Source: Bacteroidota bacterium
GTDB taxonomy: Bacteria; Bacteroidota; JABWAT01
Direction: 5' to 3'
Assembly: GCA_013360915.1 (NCBI GenBank)
Contig: JABWAT010000005.1
Location: 1 to 64,000 of the forward strand
DNA: 64,000 bases
Below, piece after piece: positions 1 through 6,047 of this stretch; position 1 is the stretch's first letter; every line of letters starts with the position of its first letter. The notes beneath the pieces are model-generated. The model saw only the letters and a list, made by a program, of their open reading frames with translations, was not told where the DNA came from and did not search any database. The position numbers and the translations under genes were made by a program.

Positions 1-1
1 C

Positions 2-622
2 GAGTGGGGACAGGGAATCGGCATCGAGAAAATTTCCAACGCCTCCGACGGTCATTCTTTCAGCATTGTGGCCCGTCCGCTGGATGATACGCTGGAATAT
101 TACTTTTCCATCGATCCATCCGGGCTCGATTCGGTGGTGATCGATACATTGGGTGTCTGGCAACTGGCCGTCCGGGCAGGAGAGGCATCGGCAGAACTGG
201 CCAGTGATCTGAAACATGTAGGCCGGGTTTCTCTCTCATCCACCGGGGAAAGCATCACCTTCACTCCCAATACAGCCCGTTACGATTACTGGGTGGTCGA
301 TCCGGTCGGCAACAAGTTCCGTCTGGGACGCGATGGGGAGGCAGGTCAACGCGAGGTGACTTTCAAACATTCAGTGTCCATTTATCCGAATCCGTTCAAT
401 CCGGCCACCACATTCCGGGTTACGCTGGCCGGGCCGGAGACCCTTTCGGTCAGAGTCTTTAACCTGCTGGGACAGGAAGTGGCGGTGCTGGCATCGGGGT
501 GGCATGATACCGGTGAGTATGCCTTCCAATTTAACGCATCCACATTGGCAAGTGGGGTGTATGTGTATCAGGTGCAGATTGGCCGGGAGGTTCAAACCGG
601 GAAACTTCAGTTGCTGAAGTAA
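2..622 (+). CDS. C-terminal part of a T9SS-exported protein (5' end outside window)
   Basis: The frame is open from base 2, so the gene begins before the window; a GTG at 68 lies inside the frame and need not be the start. The last ~85 residues form a type A sorting domain of the type IX secretion system: a YPNPFNPATTF motif, a central VRVFNLLGQEV strand and a closing SGVYVYQVQ strand ending in LQLLK. In this family that domain directs export across the outer membrane and is then removed. The upstream part is beta-rich with no recognisable catalytic motif, so the function of the mature protein cannot be told. A strong hairpin terminator follows 20 bases after the stop. Confidence 0.8.
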   Translation, partial: EWGQGIGIEKISNASDGHSFSIVARPLDDTLEYYFSIDPSGLDSVVIDTLGVWQLAVRAGEASAELASDLKHVGRVSLSSTGESITFTPNTARYDYWVVDPVGNKFRLGRDGEAGQREVTFKHSVSIYPNPFNPATTFRVTLAGPETLSVRVFNLLGQEVAVLASGWHDTGEYAFQFNASTLASGVYVYQVQIGREVQTGKLQLLK

Positions 623-642
623 AACGCAGCCTCGGGAAACGC

Positions 643-670
643 AAAAAGTCCGGCCACCAGCCGGACTTTT
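643..670 (+). terminator. Rho-independent terminator after the T9SS-exported gene
   Basis: An 11/10-base stem (aaaaagtccgg at 643-653 with ccggactttt at 661-670) closes a 7-base loop. The flanking A run and T run make it usable on both strands. It lies 21 bases after the stop of the upstream gene. Confidence 0.8.
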
Positions 671-721
671 GAGTTTAATGGTGGGTGGAAAAACCGGACC
701 GAGCAAAGAAATCAGAAAACT

Positions 722-790
722 AGAGAACAGAAATACCCGGGCCTGAGGCTCCCGAAGGGGGCGGGTATTTCAAAGCAAAAATTCAACAGA
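722..790 (+). repeat. Intergenic hairpin repeat, copy 1
   Basis: These 69 bases match 3027-3096 almost exactly in the same orientation, with one extra base and one C/T difference. Inside is a 10-base inverted repeat, gaaatacccg at 730-739 and cgggtatttc at 762-771, around a GC-rich loop. Similarity weakens but continues to about 850: a second hairpin (ccctctcc/ggaggag) and then AATTCTG-like sequence. The copy lies just past the 3' end of the blaR1-like gene. Confidence 0.75.
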
Positions 791-860
791 TCCGAACCCC
801 TTCCCTCTCCTGCGGAGGAGAAGAAATTCGGAATTCTGAATTCTTCCTCCTGCCTTTTCC

Positions 861-2531
861 TTACTCTCCCAATTTGAATTTCACAGGCAGAATCACGTCG
901 GCCGTAACAGCTTTACCATCTTTAAAGGCTGGTCTGAACTGGATTTTCTGAGCGGCATCCATGGCAGCCTGATCCAGGTCGGTAAAACCAGAGGACTTTG
1001 CAACGGACACTTTCATTACAGTCCCGTTTTCACTGACCTGAATGGAAAGCACCGTCATTCCACTTCGTCCTTCCTTCTTTGCCTCTGCCGGATAGATGAT
1101 GTTCTTCAGGACCGATCCGATTCCTCCGATGGGTTCCGGTTCTGAAGTGACCTGTTCCGGTTTTTCTTTCCGGGCAGTATTTGGTTCATTCTGCAGTTTA
1201 AACTTGAAAGGCAGTTTCATTTCCGATTCAACCGGCTGACCATCCTTCATGGCTGGTTTAAAGGTCAATTCCTGAGCTGCCACCACCGCCTGTGCATCAA
1301 GCGTTGCTGACCCGGTTGATTCCAGTATCTGAACGGACTTAATAGCACCGGTTTTTGAAATGACCAGATTCAGCAGGACGCGGCCCTGAATTCCCTGCTG
1401 CTTATCCATTTCCGGGTACCGGATTTGCTGACTGATTTTTGCCAGCGCATCCATCCCACCCGTTAATTCAGGCGGAGTGACAGTGGTGCTGTCTCCGGTG
1501 GCAGATTCCTGCCTGGGTATCGTTGGAAAACTGGCATTGGAAGTGGCCAGCACCGAAGAAACAAGCAAAGCGGTAAATCCAACCGCAACCAGCGATTGTA
1601 GCCACTTGTTTTGGCCGGAAGTCGGGTATGTTTTCATGTGAACAATCCTTTCTTTCAGATTTCGGGTTGAGTGGGCCATGGCCGCTGCAACGCCGGTCGG
1701 AGCTGTCGGTTCTTCCAGATGCGTCAGCAGCAGGGTTGCATACTCACGTTTCTGATCAGGACAGGAAGCTACCACCCGCTCATCACACACCATTTCCCGG
1801 AAGTTGCTGATTTGCCGGGTGATCAGATGCAGAAGCGGATTCCAGAAGAAAAGAAATTTCAAGGCTTGTTCGAGGATCTGTTTAAGGTAATCTCCATTGC
1901 GAATGTGCATCAGTTCATGACGGAGAATCAGATCGAATTGAATCGGATTGGCTGAGTATCCGGCCGGAATAACAATTTTGGGGTACAGAATTCCAAAGGT
2001 AAACGGTGTTACAAAACCGTTTGACCGGTAAACGGTTATGGGAATCCGGACTCCACAGTCACGTGCAATCTGCCGGATGTGTTCCGTCTCGGGAATCCAC
2101 TCGAGATATTGATGATAACGGGCTAACCGGTGAAACAGGATGAGATAACCCTTCAGAAATGAAAAACCAGCCAGAAGGGAAAGTCCGGTTATCCACCCGA
2201 TCAGTGGCTTCCAATCAAGAGCAATTCCGTTTGTTGGTGCTGTCAGAGTTGTTACCGGTTCTGATACAAGCCATGCAATGGGTTCGGGTATAATGAGGTA
2301 ACCGGAACCTGGTTGAGTCCAGGCAACATTTAAAAGGATATGGAGAAAAATGGATGCGGGAAGTCCCCACAGAAGCAACAGCCGGGCCCGGGTCTGAAAA
2401 TCAGGGTCGGATGGAAATAAAAAACGCAATGTCCACAATAAAGGAAGACAACCGAGAGACCAGAGCACCACCGGAAGGAAAATGCGGTCAAACAGCCAAT
2501 ACCCTGATTCGGGCGACAGCAACAGGTCCAT
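861..2531 (-). CDS. BlaR1-type M56 membrane metallopeptidase with two TonB C-terminal domains
   Basis: The 556-residue protein has four predicted membrane segments (about 13-40, 48-70, 107-135, 312-330). Between the third and fourth lies a zinc protease core with HELMH at 205-209 and FREMVCDE downstream, as in the M56 (BlaR1/MecR1) family. In that family the protease senses an envelope signal and cleaves or inactivates the BlaI repressor. In place of a penicillin-binding sensor domain the C-terminal half carries two TonB C-terminal-like domains (about 357-447 and 468-555), each with a GG, a YP and an LDxxA helix. Its start codon overlaps the blaI stop (TAATG), so the two are co-translated. 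The ligand sensed is unknown; no beta-lactamase gene is in the window. Confidence 0.85.
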   Translation of the reverse strand: MDLLLSPESGYWLFDRIFLPVVLWSLGCLPLLWTLRFLFPSDPDFQTRARLLLLWGLPASIFLHILLNVAWTQPGSGYLIIPEPIAWLVSEPVTTLTAPTNGIALDWKPLIGWITGLSLLAGFSFLKGYLILFHRLARYHQYLEWIPETEHIRQIARDCGVRIPITVYRSNGFVTPFTFGILYPKIVIPAGYSANPIQFDLILRHELMHIRNGDYLKQILEQALKFLFFWNPLLHLITRQISNFREMVCDERVVASCPDQKREYATLLLTHLEEPTAPTGVAAAMAHSTRNLKERIVHMKTYPTSGQNKWLQSLVAVGFTALLVSSVLATSNASFPTIPRQESATGDSTTVTPPELTGGMDALAKISQQIRYPEMDKQQGIQGRVLLNLVISKTGAIKSVQILESTGSATLDAQAVVAAQELTFKPAMKDGQPVESEMKLPFKFKLQNEPNTARKEKPEQVTSEPEPIGGIGSVLKNIIYPAEAKKEGRSGMTVLSIQVSENGTVMKVSVAKSSGFTDLDQAAMDAAQKIQFRPAFKDGKAVTADVILPVKFKLGE

Positions 2532-2905
2532 TATAAATCCCCGATGAGTTTCTTCAATTCTTCAATCTCGGCAGTTGACAGATTTTCACGTTTTACAAGG
2601 GTCTGAACCAACTGGACCCGGGAATTGCCGAAGACAGAGGAAACGAAAGAACCAGCCAGTTCCGCTTTCACTTCCGCTTCGGTCCGGGTGGGGAAATACC
2701 GGTAGGAAACCCCCTCCTTTTCGATGCGGAGCAATCCCTTATCCGCCAGTTTTTTCATAATCGTCATCACCGTGGTATAGGCCACCTTCCGGTAGGACCG
2801 CATCGATTCATGCACATCGGATACAGTGGCATTCTGTAGCCGCCACACATGATTGAGCACTTCCATTTCAGTTTCTCCGAGACCGGCTACGGATCGCTTC
2901 TGCAT
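2531..2905 (-). CDS. blaI: BlaI/MecI-family winged-helix transcriptional repressor
   Basis: The ~124-residue protein has the family layout: an N-terminal winged helix (LGETEMEVLNHVW, then TVSDVHESM and a YTTVMTIMKKLADKG recognition region) and a C-terminal dimerisation helix region. The frame is open to 2929, but AGGAG lies six bases before the ATG at 2905 and three bases before the adjacent ATG at 2908, so one of these two is the likely start. In this family the dimer represses its own operon until the BlaR1 protease is activated. A near-perfect dyad at 2941-2958, just upstream, is the probable operator. It is translationally coupled to the M56 peptidase gene downstream. Confidence 0.88.
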   Translation of the reverse strand: MQKRSVAGLGETEMEVLNHVWRLQNATVSDVHESMRSYRKVAYTTVMTIMKKLADKGLLRIEKEGVSYRYFPTRTEAEVKAELAGSFVSSVFGNSRVQLVQTLVKRENLSTAEIEELKKLIGDL

Positions 2906-2936
2906 CATTTTCTCCTGACAAATCAGCAACTAAGTC

Positions 2937-2966
2937 AAAAGTACTACTATAATAGTACGTTGTCAA
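2937..2966 (-). promoter_or_regulatory. Probable blaI promoter with BlaI-type operator dyad
   Basis: Read on the minus strand, TTGACA (2966-2961) is a perfect -35 box. It is followed by an 18-base dyad, gtactattatagtagtac (2958-2941), in which 16 of 18 positions are symmetric. With a 17-base spacer the -10 would be the poor hexamer TACTTT (2943-2938). A dyad lying between -35 and -10 in front of a BlaI gene is the usual arrangement for autorepression. The assignment is inferred from position and symmetry, not from a matched consensus. Confidence 0.5.
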
Positions 2967-2983
2967 TAGTAAGACGGTGAATA

Positions 2984-3004
2984 GTGAGTGGTGAGTGGTG
3001 AGTG
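2984..3004. repeat. Heptamer tandem repeat (GTGAGTG)3
   Basis: Three perfect copies of GTGAGTG run from 2984 to 3004, preceded by a related GTGAATA. The tract lies in the region between blaI and pheA, just before hairpin repeat copy 2. Confidence 0.85.
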
Positions 3005-3026
3005 GAAAAACGAGTGAACAGTAATC

Positions 3027-3096
3027 AGAGAACAGAAATACCCGGGCCCTGAGGCTCTCGAAGGGGGCGGGTATTTCAAAGCAAAAATTCAACAGA
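3027..3096 (+). repeat. Intergenic hairpin repeat, copy 2
   Basis: This is the partner of 722-790, in direct orientation and about 2.3 kb away, with the same 10-base inverted repeat (gaaatacccg / cgggtatttc). It is followed by a second hairpin, ccctct (3109-3114) with agaggg (3122-3127). That hairpin occupies the same place in copy 1 with a different but still pairable sequence. Confidence 0.75.
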
Positions 3097-3130
3097 CCCT
3101 CACCCATTCCCTCTACGGTGGAGAGGGTGA

Positions 3131-3179
3131 AATTCTGTATTCTGAATTCTGAATTCTGAATTCTGAATTCTGTATTCCT
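3131..3179. repeat. Heptamer tandem repeat (AATTCTG)n
   Basis: Seven consecutive 7-base units of AATTCTG, or TATTCTG/TATTCCT variants, run from 3131 to 3179. They end the second copy of the intergenic repeat. A shorter, degenerate AATTCTG tract ends the first copy at about 825-845. Confidence 0.85.
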
Positions 3180-3225
3180 TCTTCTGTCTCCTGTCTCCTT
3201 TCCTCTTCATTTCGTATTTTCGTTC

Positions 3226-4083
3226 ATGATCCGCCCAGAACAGATTTTTTACCAGGGAGAGCCGGGAGCTTACAGCCAACTGGCCGCATGGTCGGTTTTC
3301 CCGGGAAGCAAGCCGGAAGGGCTGCCTGCCTTTGCCGATGTCTTCGACCGGCTGGCCACTGTGAAGGGGAACGTGGCAGCCGTCCTTCCCATTGAGAATT
3401 CCATTTACGGATCGGTTCACCCGGTCCTTGATCTCCTTCAAACCAATCCGTTTCCCATCGTTGGCGAATACAAACTGCGGATTCAGCATTGTCTGCTCGC
3501 CCATCCGTCCACGCCTGTATCTTCCATCCGTGAGGTGTATTCCCATCCGCAGGCACTGGGACAGTGTGAAAGCTTTTTCCGGCAGAATCCGCAGATGAAA
3601 CCCGTACCCTGGCCCGACACTGCCGGTGCTGCCCGGTATCTGGCCGACCATCCGGAGCTGACCACCACCGGTGCCATTGCCTCTGAACAGGCCGGATTGG
3701 AGTATAAACTGGCCGTCCTGCAGAAAAATATCGAAAGTTTCGATCATAATTTTACCCGTTTTGTGGTGGTCACCCCCCAACCGGAGCCGGTTCCTGATGC
3801 GAATAAAACGTCCATCTGGTTCGAGGCCAAGGATTTACCAGGAAGTCTGTATAACTGCCTCGGCTGTTTCGCCTCGAGAGAAATCAACCTGATTAAAATT
3901 GAAAACCGTCCCGTCTGGGGGAAAGCCTGGAAACAGATTTTTTATCTGGATATCACCGGCGGACTTCATCAGCCAGCCATCCGTGAAGCCATTGAAGAAC
4001 TTCATGCTTTCACCGAATCGGTTCACATTCTGGGTTCGTACCGTGAAGATCAATCCGAAAAAGGACATGTATCGGGCTTATGA
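3226..4083 (+). CDS. pheA: Prephenate dehydratase with ACT domain
   Basis: The 285-residue enzyme converts prephenate to phenylpyruvate in phenylalanine synthesis. Residues 1-185 form the dehydratase fold: an N-terminal QGEPGAYS, the PIENS loop near 55-59 and the catalytic TRF triplet at 177-179. Residues ~194-275 form the ACT regulatory domain, where ENRP at 226-229 stands for the phenylalanine-binding ESRP motif, so feedback inhibition is expected. There is no chorismate mutase part, so this is the monofunctional type. No clear ribosome site precedes the ATG. The stop overlaps the ftsX start by ATGA. Confidence 0.93.
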   Translation: MIRPEQIFYQGEPGAYSQLAAWSVFPGSKPEGLPAFADVFDRLATVKGNVAAVLPIENSIYGSVHPVLDLLQTNPFPIVGEYKLRIQHCLLAHPSTPVSSIREVYSHPQALGQCESFFRQNPQMKPVPWPDTAGAARYLADHPELTTTGAIASEQAGLEYKLAVLQKNIESFDHNFTRFVVVTPQPEPVPDANKTSIWFEAKDLPGSLYNCLGCFASREINLIKIENRPVWGKAWKQIFYLDITGGLHQPAIREAIEELHAFTESVHILGSYREDQSEKGHVSGL

Positions 4084-4955
4084 GTTTATCCTACATCATC
4101 CGTGAAAGTCTGTCGGGTTTTAAGCGGACCAAACTTTCCAGTTTCGTCAGCATTTCAACCATTACGCTCAGTCTGGTTCTGCTGGGCACCTTTCTGCTGC
4201 TGGCGGTCAATGCACAGAGACTGGTGACCGAACTTCGGGCACGACTCGAAATTGAAGTCTTTCTTGAAAAATCGGTCAAGCAGGATGAAATCAAGTCGAT
4301 CGGGGATTATCTCGGCGGAATCAAAGGGGTGAGGGAAACCCGTTTCATATCCCGCGAGGAAGCAGCGGCGATTTTTGAGCAGGAGTTCGGTGAGAATGTG
4401 TTCGACATTCTCGACACCAATCCGTTTCCGCCCAGTTTCCGCGTATTTGTCCGACCGGAATATGGGGTGATGGATTCGCTGATGCTGATTATTCCGCAGA
4501 TAAAAAAGCTGGCTGCTGTCACCGATGTGAATTTTAACGAACAGTACATTTCGGCCCTGGATAAAAATGCACGCATTCTGTGGGGACTCACAGCAGGCAT
4601 TGGCCTGATAGTGGGTCTGGCCTCAATTTTTCTGGTCAGCAACACCATCCGGCTGGCCATTTATTCACGTCGTTTTCTCATTCAGACCATGAAACTGGTG
4701 GGAGCAACGGCCGCCTTTATCAGAACCCCGTTTCTGATTGAAGGATTTCTGCAGGGGGTGCTGGGCGGTCTGATTTCCGGATTGACCATTTTCGGATTGC
4801 TCACCCTGACCGATCAGCGGATATTTCCCGTATTCCAGTACATCGTGTTGTCCCCTTCCTTTTTCCTGACTCTCATTGTGACCGGAGCAGTTTTTGGATT
4901 GCTGGGTTCTGTGATTTCGGTACGGAAATTTATTTCCATGAGGATCAGTGAATAA
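4080..4955 (+). CDS. ftsX: Cell division protein FtsX (permease-like)
   Basis: The 291-residue protein has the FtsX layout: one N-terminal membrane segment (~22-45), an extracytoplasmic domain (~46-165) holding the segment FRVFVRPE, then three membrane segments (~170-280). FtsX pairs with the ATPase FtsE and couples divisome activity to cell-wall hydrolases. No ftsE gene lies in the window, so the ATPase must be encoded elsewhere. The gene overlaps pheA by 4 bases and the following dipeptidase gene by 8, so the three are likely one transcript. Confidence 0.88.
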   Translation: MSLSYIIRESLSGFKRTKLSSFVSISTITLSLVLLGTFLLLAVNAQRLVTELRARLEIEVFLEKSVKQDEIKSIGDYLGGIKGVRETRFISREEAAAIFEQEFGENVFDILDTNPFPPSFRVFVRPEYGVMDSLMLIIPQIKKLAAVTDVNFNEQYISALDKNARILWGLTAGIGLIVGLASIFLVSNTIRLAIYSRRFLIQTMKLVGATAAFIRTPFLIEGFLQGVLGGLISGLTIFGLLTLTDQRIFPVFQYIVLSPSFFLTLIVTGAVFGLLGSVISVRKFISMRISE

Positions 4956-6015
4956 CCCGGTTTCCTTTGCCGACGCACACAATGATTTGCTTCAGCGGGC
5001 ACTGGCAGGTGATGCCATTCACCAGCGTTTACCCGATGGACATTCCGATTTTGTCAGAATACGTGAAGCCGGTGTGGTTTTACAGATTTTATCGGTCTGG
5101 GTTCCGGTCCGGTATGAACAGGAAGGAAAATCACCCGACCAGGCTCACCGTCTGATTGATGCCTTTGAAAAGTCCATCAGTCAGGCCTCCGATATTGCTG
5201 CCACCCGTTCTTCCCCGGGAAAAACCACTTACCTGCTTGGCATGGAAGGATCGCATCCTCTTGCAAGCGATCCACGTCAGGTGGAAGTGTTTCGTCGCCG
5301 CGGAATCCGGTATTTGTCTCCCACCTGGAACAACAGTGTCTCCTGGGCCACCAGTGCCCGCGATGAACATTCACCGGGGTTTTCCGGTCCGAAGGGACTA
5401 AGTGGGGCGGGTCGCGAAATGATTGCAGAATTTAACAGGGTTGGCATTGTTCCCGATGTGAGTCATGTGGGAGAAAGAACCTTCTGGGACATGATTGATG
5501 TGAGCAAAGGCCCCCTCATGGCCTCCCACTCGGCCTGCATGGCGCTGTGTTCCCATCCGAGAAACCTGACCGATGAACAGATCAGGGCCATTGCCATGAC
5601 CGGCGGGGTGGTCTGCATGAATTTTTTCAGTGGATTCCTGGATCCCTCCTATTTCACCCGCCGGAATGAACGGCTGACGTCCATCCGGGCTGAGCGGAAA
5701 GGACCGGTTGAGTCCGATTTCCCGAACTACGAAGCTTTTTTCACTCACGAGGACCGTTGGATCGGCCGTGAAGTGGCCGACCTGAGACCCTCCATTGATC
5801 TCCTTACCGACCACATTCTTCATGCCCTGCGGATTGCTGGAGAAGACCATGTGGCTCTCGGCAGCGACTTTGATGGAATCGAAACAGCACCTGCCGGTAT
5901 GGAGTCCGTTCTGGATCTTCAGAAAATTCCCGGCCTGCTCAAGGAACGGGGGCTTAGTGACCAGACCATCTCAAAAATCTGTTCGAAAAACCTGATCCGG
6001 CTTTTCACGGACTGA
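4948..6015 (+). CDS. Membrane dipeptidase family M19 (renal dipeptidase-like)
   Basis: The 355-residue protein keeps the binuclear zinc ligands of the M19 family: H11 and D13 in ADAHND, the bridging E100 in MEGSH, H173 in DVSH, H194 in ASHSA and D307 in GSDFDG. Family members cleave dipeptides, often with a D-residue at the C-terminal side. No signal peptide is seen, so it is probably cytoplasmic. The start is a GTG overlapping the ftsX end by 8 bases, with GAGG at 4940-4943. The length is normal for the family. The physiological substrate cannot be deduced; recycling of wall peptides would fit the ftsX neighbour but is a guess. Confidence 0.9.
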   Translation: MNNPVSFADAHNDLLQRALAGDAIHQRLPDGHSDFVRIREAGVVLQILSVWVPVRYEQEGKSPDQAHRLIDAFEKSISQASDIAATRSSPGKTTYLLGMEGSHPLASDPRQVEVFRRRGIRYLSPTWNNSVSWATSARDEHSPGFSGPKGLSGAGREMIAEFNRVGIVPDVSHVGERTFWDMIDVSKGPLMASHSACMALCSHPRNLTDEQIRAIAMTGGVVCMNFFSGFLDPSYFTRRNERLTSIRAERKGPVESDFPNYEAFFTHEDRWIGREVADLRPSIDLLTDHILHALRIAGEDHVALGSDFDGIETAPAGMESVLDLQKIPGLLKERGLSDQTISKICSKNLIRLFTD

Positions 6016-6047
6016 TCAAAACAATCTTATCCACACCGGAGCGCCAC

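Noticed and set aside
861-2929. Beta-lactam resistance locus
   Set aside because: The pair belongs to the BlaR1/BlaI families, but no beta-lactamase or PBP gene is present and the sensor domain is of TonB type.
3131-3179. CRISPR-like array
   Set aside because: Seven-base units without spacers are a simple tandem repeat. No cas gene is present.
3100-3780. 226-codon open frame on the minus strand opposite pheA
   Set aside because: It lies mostly inside pheA, its translation has no family pattern and its start region is made of the heptamer repeats.
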